Positions 53,060 through 62,437 of a DNA stretch of 64,000 bases are shown piece by piece. The notes below the pieces were generated by a model, which worked only from the letters and a program-made list of their open reading frames with translations, was not told the origin of the DNA and made no database searches. The stretch's first letter is position 1. Each line of letters starts with the position of its first letter. The stretch is from positions 669,001 through 733,000 of the forward strand of contig JANRJQ010000004.1 in the NCBI GenBank assembly GCA_033763895.1. The letters run 5' to 3'. Origin of the DNA: Chloroherpetonaceae bacterium (GTDB lineage Bacteria; Bacteroidota; Chlorobiia; Chlorobiales; Thermochlorobacteraceae). Position numbers and translations under genes: made by a program.

Positions 53060-53365
53060 TTAGAAAGTAAAAACGTTTGTCAAATTCAACTGGTCTTCAT
53101 TTTCCTTACAAAACTCTATCCCTCTATCAGTTAGACCAAACTGCATTGTTTTATAATCAAAAAAAACATATCCCATTTCGGCCAATTCTTTAATTGCAGA
53201 TTCAAAACCAAATGCTTCAGGATGAAACCGTCCAACCGTAAAAGTCCACCTTTTGCTTGTTATTTCTCTTCCAAAATGCTCTTGTTGATACTTCCAAAAA
53301 GTGCTCAAAATTTTATTGATGATATAAACTTTCAATCTTTCCTTTCCGGTTTCAAGCTGAATCAT
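53060..53365 (-). CDS. Hypothetical protein with winged-helix-like C-terminus
   Basis: The 101-residue protein lies between hrcA and grpE. Its body (AIKELAEMGYVFFDYKTMQFGLTDRGIEF in pieces) resembles a winged helix, where LTDRGIEFC fits the wing of many small regulators. The N-terminus (MIQLETGKERLKVYIINKIL) is helical. It overlaps the preceding membrane protein gene by four bases. Function is unknown; a role tied to that membrane protein is likely from coupling. Confidence 0.6.
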   Translation of the reverse strand: MIQLETGKERLKVYIINKILSTFWKYQQEHFGREITSKRWTFTVGRFHPEAFGFESAIKELAEMGYVFFDYKTMQFGLTDRGIEFCKENEDQLNLTNVFTF

Positions 53366-53766
53366 AATTCTGTTTCTCCTTTCATTGCCTTTTCTGAATT
53401 CGGCAAATTGACCGTTAAATTAACTTGCTGCTTCAATGAAGTATTCACAGTATTTGAAAGCATTGAAACGGTTTGCCGAATCTCACTTTTAAAGTCTTTC
53501 ATTTCTGCTTTAGTTTCCTTCACTTCCCTCGAAATTTCAATCCAATTAGAAATTTTAACTGTTTTCAAAAAAGGCAGCAAAACCAATCCGATTCCCAAAA
53601 AGAAAAACACGAGATGATTAAGATGAATTTTTTCGGGTTGTTGAAAATCTAAATAAAAATGCAGTCTCCAAATTAAAGGCAACCCCATCACCCAAGAAAT
53701 CATTATCAAGGCGAATGTGGATTTGTTATCAAGAATGTCACGAATAATATCCCAAGCATTTTTCAT
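53362..53766 (-). CDS. Hypothetical membrane protein with coiled-coil tail
   Basis: The 134-residue protein has two hydrophobic segments (~residues 17-38 and 48-68) followed by a polar, helical tail (REVKETKAEMKDFKSEIRQTVSMLS) likely to be a cytoplasmic coiled coil. It starts 18 bases after hrcA and overlaps the next small gene by four bases, so it is part of the heat-shock operon. I do not recognise a family. Confidence 0.6.
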   Translation of the reverse strand: MKNAWDIIRDILDNKSTFALIMISWVMGLPLIWRLHFYLDFQQPEKIHLNHLVFFFLGIGLVLLPFLKTVKISNWIEISREVKETKAEMKDFKSEIRQTVSMLSNTVNTSLKQQVNLTVNLPNSEKAMKGETEL

Positions 53767-53784
53767 CTTTACTCAACTCGTTTT

Positions 53785-54858
53785 TTAATACTGAGATAAA
53801 GTTGATGACAGTCTTTGCGCGACATAATCAATAACCCGAACCACTTTCGAATAGTCCATTCGGGTTGGGCCGATAACACCTACCGTTCCAACTGTTCCGC
53901 CAACCGCATATTGAGCTGTGATTATACTGCAATTATTCATTTTGCTATTCATATTCTCTTTTCCAATCGTAATTCGTACACCACTTTCTCCAAATACTTC
54001 CGATTCTCTTCCTTGAATTGCGCTTCGCCCCTCTTCAAGCAAATGCACAATAACATTTTCATTTTCAATAAATTCAAAAATTCCGCGAATTTTATCCTTT
54101 TCCTCAAACTCTGGATGTGAAAGAATATTTTCCTTTCCACCAATATGAATCCGTTCAACCTCTGGCTGTTCATCAAATAACCTATCGGTTGCATCAATAA
54201 ATATTCGTATAAGCCCTGTTTCGTCATTTTCTCCGGCGACACGCTCAGCAAAGCTTTGACGAATTTCTTGGAGGGTCAATCCAGCAATACGCTCATTGAT
54301 AAACCGCGCCAAATCCTCAAGTTTAGACCGTGGAATTTCAGAGCGTACTTCCAACATAATGGTTTTAACAAGCCCCGCTTGAAGCGATAAAATGACCATT
54401 ATTTTGCTTGAGCTAAGCGGTACAATTTCAAGCTTTTCAAAAATACCGCGAGAAAGGCTTGGCGATAGTACAACCCCAATTTGCCTTGATATTCTTCCTA
54501 AAAGCCGCGACGATTCTCTTAAAATATCATCAGATTGACCCGCAAGCGCAGAAATCTGACCAATGTTTCGATCAATTTTAAGTCTTTCATCTTTAGCCAA
54601 TTTGCCGATGTGCATCATTGAATCGACATAAAACCGATACCCCTTATCGGTAGGAACACGCCCCGCTGAGGTATGTGGATGCGTGATATAGCCCTCGCTT
54701 TCCAAATCAAACATCACGTTTCGGATGGTTGCGTCAGAAAGTTTTAAGTCGCTTTTCTTAGAAAGAAATCGCGAGCCTACCGGTGTTGCCGTGAGAATGA
54801 AATTTTGAATGATGAGCTCTAAAACTTCTCGCTCTCTTTCTGTTAATTCTCTCGCCAT
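53785..54858 (-). CDS. hrcA: Heat-inducible transcription repressor HrcA
   Basis: The 357-residue protein has the HrcA layout: N-terminal winged helix (LTEREREVLELIIQNFILTATPVGSRFLSKKS in pieces, then ATIRNVMFDLESEGYITHPHTSAGR), a GAF-like middle and the C-terminal GTVGVIGPTRMDYSKVVRVID block. It represses chaperone operons by binding CIRCE and is released on heat shock. I found no canonical CIRCE (TTAGCACTC-N9-GAGTGCTAA) upstream; an inverted repeat of another sequence is listed separately. Confidence 0.96.
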   Translation of the reverse strand: MARELTEREREVLELIIQNFILTATPVGSRFLSKKSDLKLSDATIRNVMFDLESEGYITHPHTSAGRVPTDKGYRFYVDSMMHIGKLAKDERLKIDRNIGQISALAGQSDDILRESSRLLGRISRQIGVVLSPSLSRGIFEKLEIVPLSSSKIMVILSLQAGLVKTIMLEVRSEIPRSKLEDLARFINERIAGLTLQEIRQSFAERVAGENDETGLIRIFIDATDRLFDEQPEVERIHIGGKENILSHPEFEEKDKIRGIFEFIENENVIVHLLEEGRSAIQGRESEVFGESGVRITIGKENMNSKMNNCSIITAQYAVGGTVGTVGVIGPTRMDYSKVVRVIDYVAQRLSSTLSQY

Positions 54859-54908
54859 TCTTTTTTATCCGATTCTTTATGGCCTAAAAGCCGTTATTTT
54901 TTGAAAAA

Positions 54909-54936
54909 ATGTCATCTTTGGTAGCAATAATGACAT
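54909..54936. promoter_or_regulatory. Inverted repeat upstream of hrcA
   Basis: ATGTCAT-N14-ATGACAT, seven-base arms, lies 51 bases before the hrcA ATG. It is not CIRCE, but the spacing would suit a dimeric regulator. The chance level is not negligible in this AT-rich stretch. Confidence 0.3.
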
Positions 54937-55244
54937 AATAGTCGATTTAGTCCTGACAAATCTTCAGTTTTTTCTTCATCAAATCTTCTTTAGCCTATTG
55001 ATGCTCGGCGCTACATTATTATTTCGCTGTTGGCATTGGTTTTTGAAACAAGTGTCATAAAAAATCGGAAATGCCTTGCACTATCACTATCCAAATCTTG
55101 TGCCAGTTTTGCTAAAGTATTAAAAGTATGAACGGCGGAGGTGAAATGGAAGTTTCCCTTGCATCAAGTCATGCAGTTCATCTGATTCCTTTAATCACTA
55201 ATTTTTTGACCATTCAAGGTCATTAAAATGATTGAATGAACCGT
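54937..55244. other. Intergenic gap between hrcA and the NHL lipoprotein
   Basis: About 300 bases without a recognised gene. A 32-codon frame at 55128-55226 contains GGAGGTGAA before an internal ATG, so a tiny peptide cannot be excluded. No repeat or terminator is obvious. Confidence 0.45.
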
Positions 55245-56360
55245 TTACAAAGGAGAGAACTGAATTTTACGAATACGATTGGAAATGCCATCAGCGATGA
55301 TAAAATTTCCATTTGCATCGATGGCTACATCGCGCGGAGCATTCAATCGAATATCTTTGCCTCGTCCGTCTGAAAAACCTTGAGCACTGCACCCTGCAAT
55401 GGTTGATACTCTTCCATCAAGTGAAATTTTTCTAAATAAGTTGTTTCCGCGATCGCAAACCCAAACAGCACCTGCGGAATCGACAGTAATTCCATCGGGA
55501 GAATTGAATTGAGCCGAGGAACCGCTTCCATCGGCGAAGCCTGCAGAGGTACCCCCTGCAAATACGCGAACAGATTGGTCGGGTGAAATTTTGCGAATTC
55601 GATTGCTTAGAAATTCGCTTACATAGAGATTTCCGCTTTTATCGATTGCGACATCTGAAGGGCCTAAAAATTGGGCTGAGATCCCAATGCCATCGGCGAA
55701 ACCTGAAATCCCGCTTCCGGCATAAGTGGTTACTTTTCGATCAGGTGTGATTTTACGAACACGATGCCCGTTGAAGTCCGTCACGTATAGGATTAAGCCG
55801 GGCGCAAGACAGATTCCGGCGGGGCTATAAAACTGCGCTTGAGTTGAATCGCCATCGGCAAAGCCTGCAACGCCACTGCCTGCATAAACGCTTGACACGC
55901 CATCCGGTGTCACTTTGCGGATGACGTTGTTATTAAAATCGGCAACATAAACATTGCCTAAGCTATCAACCGCCAAACGAATTGGAGAGTTAAACCGAGT
56001 TGAGTCAGGTAAACCATTTTGGCTTCCTGAACTTCCATTTCCTGAAAGCGTTTGAACGACCCCTGTTGGCAATATTTTTCTGATCACATGATTGCCGTTA
56101 TCTGAAACATAAATGACCCCATCGTTTCCTATTGTAATACCGTAAGGGTTATTAAAAGAAGCATTTTCGACAGCCCCATTCACAAACCCTAATGTTCCGT
56201 TACCCGCAACAGTAGATGCGACATAATTGCTATCGCCCAAACAGAATACCGGCTGCTCAAAAGTCACGGGTTGATTACAAGCATTCGAGATAAATATGCA
56301 TCCGATGAAAGCGATTATGAAGGCGAAATTTTCTACAACTTTTCTCAATGGCTTAAACAA
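55245..56360 (-). CDS. NHL-repeat lipoprotein
   Basis: The 371-residue protein has a signal sequence ending in a lipobox-like SNAC (cysteine near residue 28) and six NHL repeats of the type FNNPYGITIGNDGVIYVSDN, GNHVIRKI, each followed by a GFADGxGxxAxF turn. This predicts a six-bladed beta-propeller anchored in the envelope. The repeats are of high similarity. The start is a TTG at 56360, as no suitable ATG precedes the signal. Function is unknown; ligand or protein binding is typical for NHL propellers. Confidence 0.85.
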   Translation of the reverse strand: MFKPLRKVVENFAFIIAFIGCIFISNACNQPVTFEQPVFCLGDSNYVASTVAGNGTLGFVNGAVENASFNNPYGITIGNDGVIYVSDNGNHVIRKILPTGVVQTLSGNGSSGSQNGLPDSTRFNSPIRLAVDSLGNVYVADFNNNVIRKVTPDGVSSVYAGSGVAGFADGDSTQAQFYSPAGICLAPGLILYVTDFNGHRVRKITPDRKVTTYAGSGISGFADGIGISAQFLGPSDVAIDKSGNLYVSEFLSNRIRKISPDQSVRVFAGGTSAGFADGSGSSAQFNSPDGITVDSAGAVWVCDRGNNLFRKISLDGRVSTIAGCSAQGFSDGRGKDIRLNAPRDVAIDANGNFIIADGISNRIRKIQFSPL

Positions 56361-56392
56361 AAAGGGTTAAATAAAAAATTTTAAAACGCCAG

Positions 56393-57175
56393 TCAGATTA
56401 ACTCAGGGAGATGAACAGAAAGCGGTGGGACGGCAAGCCGTTCGTCAATCATCCTCTGGTCAAATACAAAATGCTCACCGGGCTTAATACTCCATCGATT
56501 GCCGTGCCTTTTGTTAAGCGCTGTTGCGATTTCGTAAAAAGACGATTTCCGATTTGAATCTATCAAATACAAGCCCGGCGGAAAATCCATCAATTTAGCC
56601 AAGGCATGAACCGTATCAATTTGAAACGAGCAAGCCGGAAGCCATTTCTTACTTGCTACAATTTCACCATCTGTTTTCATTTTACGATCAAAAAAATCAA
56701 TCATATTATTTGTTCCAGCCTTTTCTCCGATTTGCCAACCTAAGCGAGCCACAATTGTTGAAGGATTTTGAAATACCGAGCGAGCTTCGGCTAATCGCTT
56801 TTCATAACCATAGCCGCTCTCTGCATCAGGCTTTGATTGAATTGTAAAAGGCCCTTTTGCTGCGTCAGAGAAAACCATTGCCGTGCTCGTAAAAATGAAC
56901 TTGATTTGAAAGATTTTGGTAATCCAAGCAAGTTCACTTGTCCATTCATAATTGACAAGCCACGATTCATTTTCGCGGCCGGTATGGGTTGATGGGATGG
57001 CTAAGTGATAAAGCACGTTGGGCTTTATTTGCCGAACAAAATCTTCCATCGGTTGGTATTCCAAAATTGGAACTTCTTTTCGATTCCAACCGATCACTTC
57101 GTGCCCCTGTGATTCAAAATAGGCTTTGAGTGGCGCACCAACCGTACCGTTGGCACCGGTCATTAATATTCGCAT
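56393..57175 (-). CDS. NAD-dependent epimerase/dehydratase family protein
   Basis: The 260-residue extended SDR has MRILMTGANGTVGAPLKAYF as NAD site, FTSTAMVFS (serine region) and YGYEKRLAE with the catalytic Tyr-Lys pair. It is close to RmlD/dTDP-4-dehydrorhamnose-reductase-like proteins. It probably acts on a sugar nucleotide, but the substrate cannot be fixed. It stands 32 bases upstream of the NHL gene on the same strand. Confidence 0.85.
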   Translation of the reverse strand: MRILMTGANGTVGAPLKAYFESQGHEVIGWNRKEVPILEYQPMEDFVRQIKPNVLYHLAIPSTHTGRENESWLVNYEWTSELAWITKIFQIKFIFTSTAMVFSDAAKGPFTIQSKPDAESGYGYEKRLAEARSVFQNPSTIVARLGWQIGEKAGTNNMIDFFDRKMKTDGEIVASKKWLPACSFQIDTVHALAKLMDFPPGLYLIDSNRKSSFYEIATALNKRHGNRWSIKPGEHFVFDQRMIDERLAVPPLSVHLPELI

Positions 57176-57265
57176 AAAAGCGCGATTGTGTTTATTGATA
57201 AAAAGGTGATGAAATGTATTTTAAGATAATAAGGAATCTTAGCTTTTTTATCCAAAAAAATTGGA

Positions 57266-57469
57266 CTACGATGCTTTTACCTCGGAAACAAAATTGCATC
57301 CTTTATGCGCTCCATCGCAAAAGGGTTTTTTAGCGCTTTCTCCGCATCGGCAAAGGTGAATGGTTGTTTTTCCTTTCAAATCAAATTTATCTCCGTTCAT
57401 ATCTAAAACTTCAATTTCCCCTTCGATTTTGATTGAACCATTGTTCAGAATTGTAATTTTTGTTGGCAT
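57266..57469 (-). CDS. CDGSH iron-sulfur domain protein
   Basis: The 67-residue protein has CRCGESAKKPFCDGAH (residues ~40-55), the C-x-C...C-x3-H ligand set of a [2Fe-2S] CDGSH (mitoNEET-like) centre. It is the short single-domain bacterial form with an N-terminal beta strand (KITILNNGSIKIEGEIEVLD). Such proteins take part in redox or iron handling; the role here is unknown. Confidence 0.92.
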   Translation of the reverse strand: MPTKITILNNGSIKIEGEIEVLDMNGDKFDLKGKTTIHLCRCGESAKKPFCDGAHKGCNFVSEVKAS

Positions 57470-57552
57470 AAAATTTTTGAATTGTTTTTTTGAAATCGTT
57501 GAACTACAAGGTTAATTATACGACAAGGAATATTATTTATTGATTAAACCGG

Positions 57553-58095
57553 ATGAGAAACATTGAAATAAAAGCAAGAATAGGTTCTTTAAGTAAATCG
57601 AAAGATGATTTGATAGACTTATTTAAGAGAAATGCCATTGACATTTCTCCTGAAACTCACTTTTCAATATTTCAACGAGATATTTTTTTTCGTTCAGAAA
57701 AGGGGCGTCTTAAAGCTCGTGTCATAAATAATCATTCCGCAGAACTTATTTTTTATGTTCGTGAAAATTCACCTCAAAGCAAACTTTCAACTTATTGGCG
57801 TTCACCGTTACAGGATTTCGCTTCAATGGAACAGATTCTGACAGAACTTCACGGGAAATTAGGTGAGGTTAGTAAAGCGCGAGAAGTATATCTATTTAAA
57901 AACACCCGCATTCATTTGGATCAAGTTGCTGGCTTAGGTGATTTCCTCGAATTAGAGGTTGTGCTGAAGCCTGAAGAAACTGAAGAAGAAGGGCATCAAA
58001 CAGTTGCTTGGTTTATGCAACAATTGGGAATCAACCCAAGCGATTTGCTGAGCAAGTCTTACTTTGAGATGCTTTCCGAACACTCCAACATTTGA
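57553..58095 (+). CDS. CYTH-domain protein (class IV adenylate cyclase-like)
   Basis: The 180-residue protein starts MRNIEIKARI, carrying the EIKAR form of the CYTH ExExK motif. RLKARVINNHSAELIFY, TRIHLDQVAGLGDFLELEVVL and SKSYFEMLSE match class IV adenylate cyclase/CYTH proteins. It may make cAMP or hydrolyse a triphosphate; the subfamily with LGDFLELE is often annotated as class IV cyclase. It lies between CDGSH and the phosphatase, which points the other way. Confidence 0.85.
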   Translation: MRNIEIKARIGSLSKSKDDLIDLFKRNAIDISPETHFSIFQRDIFFRSEKGRLKARVINNHSAELIFYVRENSPQSKLSTYWRSPLQDFASMEQILTELHGKLGEVSKAREVYLFKNTRIHLDQVAGLGDFLELEVVLKPEETEEEGHQTVAWFMQQLGINPSDLLSKSYFEMLSEHSNI

Positions 58096-58118
58096 ATAAG
58101 ACTTTACTTTCGCACTCT

Positions 58119-60194
58119 TCAAGTGGCCTTTAGCACAACAAGAGTAATATCATCATTAATGCTCTTCTTCTCAACCCAAGATTCGGCCCAAGCGGCTAAG
58201 TGATTAATTATCATTGAGGCACTTTGATCCCCCACCTCTAAAAATTTTTCTTCAACCCTTTCATATCCGAGCAGTTCGCGTTGAGGGCTAAAAAGCTCGG
58301 GCAATCCATCGGTCATCATTAAGAGTGTATCTCCGGGGTGAAGTGTAAACACCTCTTTTGGATAGGGGAAATATTCAACACTTCCCAGCGGCATCGATTT
58401 GATGATCACTTTCTCAACCTTTCTTTCTGCAGCTCGGAAAATCATTGCGGGCGGCATTCCTGCCGAAACCATTATCACCTTACCTTGATCGTATTTCAAT
58501 AACTGAAGGCCTAAATACAACGCACGAAGATTCAGCGTTCGAATCCCGTGAGACATTCGATGCAAAATATCCAGCGGCTCAGGCTCGGCAGCCAGTGTTT
58601 GAAAATAGCTTTTTGCAATCGTTACCATCATCCCAGCTTTGGTTCCGTGACCGGTAGCGTCGCCAAGCGCAACTGTCAGAACGCCTTTCTCGGATAATTG
58701 AAAATCGTAATAATCTCCTCCAACTTCAGCCGCTGTCTTCATAAAGACCGCAATATCAAGCCCTAAAATATTGGGGATTTCTTTCGGCAACATTGAAAGC
58801 TGTAGAGATCGAGCAGATTCTAACTCATCAGACTTGCGTTTATTTTCAGCCTCTAAAAGTTTTTTTTCTACCTCTTGTTGCAGACTTTTTTCTGAGAGTT
58901 CTTTCACCTCAACAAGTTTCATTTCTAGGTCGGTATTTGTGCGAGCCACTCTTCGCGCAAGATAAATCGTTACTGCAACGAGCACACCGAGAGTTGACGC
59001 CAATCGTACAGAATCGGCCATATCTTGACCCATACTGATTCCAAAATATTCGAAGCCTAAACGAGAGACATTGATGGAGTGGCAAACCGTGCCGACAAAT
59101 AGAATCCAAGTATCACGCCTTCCCTTTTGGTAAGCTGCAATCAAAATGTAAAGGCAATGAATGGCAGAAAAAATAATTGTGATGGCGAAGTATAAAGTGA
59201 ACCATCGCATCCAAGGCACAATCAGAGATAAGGCTGACAAGGCAAGCATCACCGGATAAAACCAAAATATTTTTGGGAGGTGATCATAAAACTCTTTATA
59301 GAGAAACAGTAAAAATGAAATGCTGATAAGACCAATAGTTAATGAGGCAACGATTTTGAGAATCTCAATTTCATAAAAATTGAGATTAAAGAGGCTTTGT
59401 GATATTGAACCGGCAATATTTATTGCAAGCGCAAAGGCATAGAGACTGAAATAAAGACTAGAATTTTGCCTTGGATAAAAGAGATAGAGAAGAAGAAAAA
59501 GAAGCCCTAAGGTTGCGTAAAGCGAAAGACGCCCAATTGAGAAACTCACTTGAGAGACAAGGTCTCGTTGCCACTCCATTAGCGTTGCATTCACAGGCCA
59601 AATGGTGACATTGACATCTGCAAAAGCTTGTGGTTTGATATTTCGAATCGCAGCAAGTCCGGATTTTGTGAACTCGCGATAATTCATTTCTGAATATCGA
59701 ACGGCCAACACATGCCTGCCTGTAAGCGAAATAATGGTTGGGGTAATGTTTGAGAGATCTGGCTCTTCCGATTCGGGCAAATCCGAAACTTCTCCAATTT
59801 TGCGGATCAACTTGCCATCAAGATAAACTTCCATTGCGCCACTGTGTCTGAATACAAATGCAAGCGGTTGGCCCGAGAGCACCGAATCGACTTCGAGGTA
59901 AAGACGAAACCAACCAATACCTTCCCACTTCGCGCTATCGATTTCATTTGGCAAAATGAACCACTCGGTATCATTATAATTTGGAGCTGCAAATTCAGTC
60001 GAGCCGAAACCCGGCTTGTATGCCCACCACAGGTTGTCAATTTCGGAAAGCGAAATCAAACCCGATTGCAAATCTTTTGCAGAAATTCGGATAGGGGCAT
60101 CGGCTTTAAGACCGCTGCTTTGAAAATGCATCGCAATGATGACTATGAGAAGCGAAAAAATTGTGCGACGAATGTGTGATTGGTAATGACTCAA
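58119..60194 (-). CDS. Membrane-bound SpoIIE/RsbU-type serine phosphatase
   Basis: The 691-residue protein has a signal-like N-terminus, a periplasmic beta-sandwich (~residues 30-200, with GWFRLYLEVD and HSGAMEVYLDGKLIRKIGE), seven membrane helices (~215-420; a 7TM-DISM-like layout), a coiled-coil and a C-terminal PP2C-like domain (ARSLQLSMLPKEIP, EVGGDYYDF, GDATGHGTKAGMM, MTDGLPELFS, NDDITLVVL). It should dephosphorylate an anti-sigma-factor antagonist in a partner-switching pathway after sensing an extracellular signal. No STAS or anti-sigma gene is adjacent. The start is TTG at 60194; no earlier ATG fits the signal region. Confidence 0.9.
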   Translation of the reverse strand: MSHYQSHIRRTIFSLLIVIIAMHFQSSGLKADAPIRISAKDLQSGLISLSEIDNLWWAYKPGFGSTEFAAPNYNDTEWFILPNEIDSAKWEGIGWFRLYLEVDSVLSGQPLAFVFRHSGAMEVYLDGKLIRKIGEVSDLPESEEPDLSNITPTIISLTGRHVLAVRYSEMNYREFTKSGLAAIRNIKPQAFADVNVTIWPVNATLMEWQRDLVSQVSFSIGRLSLYATLGLLFLLLYLFYPRQNSSLYFSLYAFALAINIAGSISQSLFNLNFYEIEILKIVASLTIGLISISFLLFLYKEFYDHLPKIFWFYPVMLALSALSLIVPWMRWFTLYFAITIIFSAIHCLYILIAAYQKGRRDTWILFVGTVCHSINVSRLGFEYFGISMGQDMADSVRLASTLGVLVAVTIYLARRVARTNTDLEMKLVEVKELSEKSLQQEVEKKLLEAENKRKSDELESARSLQLSMLPKEIPNILGLDIAVFMKTAAEVGGDYYDFQLSEKGVLTVALGDATGHGTKAGMMVTIAKSYFQTLAAEPEPLDILHRMSHGIRTLNLRALYLGLQLLKYDQGKVIMVSAGMPPAMIFRAAERKVEKVIIKSMPLGSVEYFPYPKEVFTLHPGDTLLMMTDGLPELFSPQRELLGYERVEEKFLEVGDQSASMIINHLAAWAESWVEKKSINDDITLVVLKAT

Positions 60195-60260
60195 AGTGAA
60201 TTACTTGACCGGTTTTTGGGAAAAATTTTTTTCTACATGAATTTATCCTTTTTTGACGGC

Positions 60261-60268
60261 TATCTTTG
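60261..60268 (+). promoter_or_regulatory. Putative -7 box
   Basis: TATCTTTG followed by CGCC, about 79 bases before the ATG of the small membrane protein. It matches TAnnTTTG; a -33 TTTG is not clear. Confidence 0.3.
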
Positions 60269-60346
60269 CGCCATTTATTTCAAAGAATAGATTTAAATCT
60301 ATTGAATTCGTCATAAGATAAAAATCGCATTTGATAGTCGTAACTC

Positions 60347-60787
60347 ATGAATCCATATTACGGGAATCCTTGGGAAAAAGATATTGATGGTTACAAGCTT
60401 GTTGGCGGTGCAATTCGCGCGGCAGCAATCTCGATTCTAGGAAATCTTGCCCTCTATGTTATTTTTCACTTTTTCGGCAATTTTCCGCCTGCTATACTAG
60501 CAGCTTCAGAAACTGAGGCGATTGATCCATTCCGCATTATTCTTGCATCGTTTCTACCGATACCGCTTGCAACCGGCATTTTTGCATTTGCTATTCAATT
60601 TTTGCCTTCTCCTAGAGTCGCTTTTTTTGGTGCAATTTCTCTTTTGTTATTGGTTTCGTTTTTGGCTCCCTTGCTGCTGCTTTCGCTTTCAGTTACCGAT
60701 TTCTTAAAGATGATCTCGTTTCATTTTCTCACATTTGCTTCTGTGGTATGGGGGCTAGGATTTTATCCCCTCCGAAAAAAAAATTAA
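60347..60787 (+). CDS. Small polytopic membrane protein
   Basis: The 146-residue protein has four hydrophobic segments (~residues 21-43, 62-83, 90-112, 118-139) and a polar N-terminus (MNPYYGNPWEKDIDG). The general layout recalls DUF6069-like proteins, but I am not certain. It precedes the large membrane protein gene by 13 bases and may be co-transcribed with it. Confidence 0.65.
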   Translation: MNPYYGNPWEKDIDGYKLVGGAIRAAAISILGNLALYVIFHFFGNFPPAILAASETEAIDPFRIILASFLPIPLATGIFAFAIQFLPSPRVAFFGAISLLLLVSFLAPLLLLSLSVTDFLKMISFHFLTFASVVWGLGFYPLRKKN

Positions 60788-60800
60788 CTCAATTCTAATC

Positions 60801-62429
60801 ATGTCGAAAAAAGGTAAGCTTAAAAGCACGATCGTCGCGATAGAAATCAATGAGGTATCACTTTCTTGGCAACAAATTCTTTTTACTTGTCTTGGATTTG
60901 GAATCTTATTTTTTATTTACAGTTATCAATCCACCGGATTTTATCAGGATGATGAGATTGGCCATTTTCAGCGTGCGCAAACTTTTTTTGAAAACCCTTT
61001 GGATCATATCGGAAACTGGTCAAAGTTTGGTTTTAAGCTCATTTATTCGATTCCCTCTCTTTTTGGTTTTCAAGCAGTGATGGTGTTTAACATTTTTATA
61101 ACGATAGCTGGTGCTTTTGTTGCCTATTTGGCCGCGAAGGAGTTTAAGCTTTCCAATGCTCCCCTTGCTGCCATATTCGCTTTGCTTCAGCCAATGCTAA
61201 TCGATCTTTCCTTCCGAACCTATTCAGAATTGCTCACCGGCTTGCTCTTTGCACTTTTGTGCTTGGTTTATCAACGCAAGAATTACCTTTTGACCGCTTT
61301 TATTTCATCTTACCTTTTTATGATTCGTCAAGAAACGGCAATCATGTCGCTCATTCTTGGCGGGATTTTCATATATCGAAAGCAACTCATTCCTTTTTTT
61401 GTTTTGGGCTTTTCCCCAATTCTCCTTGTGATATTAGGATTTATGAAAACAGGGGATTGGTTTTACATTTTCAAAGATGCTTATGCCGCAGGCGTAGAGG
61501 CGAAGTTTCAGCGAACCGGATTCGAGCATTATATCATTATGTTGATTTCGATTATCGGCTCTATTCCTTTCTCTCTTTTCTTAATGGGGTTGTTTTCCTT
61601 TAGTTTTAATAGCGAAAGCAATGCCCCACTTGTATCACGAATCAAGGCAGCATTTGAGAAATATGAGATTTTATATCTCATCTTTATCCCTTTCTTTCTT
61701 TTTCAATGTCTTTCTACTTCTAAATTTTTAGATAGCGGTGTTAACCCCGGCAATCTTCGATATATGGCGTGCCTTTATACCATTTTCGGAATTTTCTCCC
61801 TTATTGGGTTAAATGAAATTTTGCAGCATCGTTCTTCAAAACTTCCTCTCATTTGGATGGGTGCTATTGGACTGTTTACCCTTTTCTTTTGTTCTTACCA
61901 ATCAAACCTTTTTGTTTATACCAATGAGCCTGAATATTCAAAGCTCCTTTTTGTGGGTATTTTCTTCGTGATTATTTATTTGTATCACACCTCGGCGATC
62001 TCCCTTCGGTTTATGATGCTTAGCACTTTATTTTGTTTACTTCTTTCAGTTCCATTTTTATTGTCTCCTTTGAAACTCAATTCAGAAAATAAGTGCATTC
62101 AAACCTATACGGCTTGGGCGAAAGAATCTTATCCAGAGCGTATTTGGCTTACAAATCATAATCTGGTTCAATTTTTTGGGGGCATTCGAATCACGGATAC
62201 AACCCGCGTCCGTTCAATGCGTCAGGCGGATATTGCCAAGGCACCCATTGGATCAATAATTTTGTGGGATACCCATTATGGATTCAGACCGGAGTACAAA
62301 ATGGATGTGGCTTATGAATATTTTCAAAAGAACGAGCGTTCATTCAAATTGCTTCAACAATTTAATTCGGAAGACAATCGGTTTATTTGTTTAGCCTTTG
62401 AAAAAATAGGCGAAGTTCCATCGCCTTAA
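60801..62429 (+). CDS. Polytopic membrane protein, possible GT-C-fold glycosyltransferase
   Basis: The 542-residue protein has about 12 hydrophobic segments. Near the N-terminus FYQDDEIGHFQRAQ (residues ~50-63) in the first external loop holds acidic pairs like the DD/DE catalytic motif of GT39/GT83-type lipid-linked glycosyltransferases. A soluble C-terminal part (~450-542) contains IGSIILWDTHYGFRPEYK. It may transfer sugars from polyprenyl phosphate on the outer face. The assignment is from topology and motif only. Confidence 0.6.
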   Translation: MSKKGKLKSTIVAIEINEVSLSWQQILFTCLGFGILFFIYSYQSTGFYQDDEIGHFQRAQTFFENPLDHIGNWSKFGFKLIYSIPSLFGFQAVMVFNIFITIAGAFVAYLAAKEFKLSNAPLAAIFALLQPMLIDLSFRTYSELLTGLLFALLCLVYQRKNYLLTAFISSYLFMIRQETAIMSLILGGIFIYRKQLIPFFVLGFSPILLVILGFMKTGDWFYIFKDAYAAGVEAKFQRTGFEHYIIMLISIIGSIPFSLFLMGLFSFSFNSESNAPLVSRIKAAFEKYEILYLIFIPFFLFQCLSTSKFLDSGVNPGNLRYMACLYTIFGIFSLIGLNEILQHRSSKLPLIWMGAIGLFTLFFCSYQSNLFVYTNEPEYSKLLFVGIFFVIIYLYHTSAISLRFMMLSTLFCLLLSVPFLLSPLKLNSENKCIQTYTAWAKESYPERIWLTNHNLVQFFGGIRITDTTRVRSMRQADIAKAPIGSIILWDTHYGFRPEYKMDVAYEYFQKNERSFKLLQQFNSEDNRFICLAFEKIGEVPSP

Positions 62430-62437
62430 GCTTTTTG

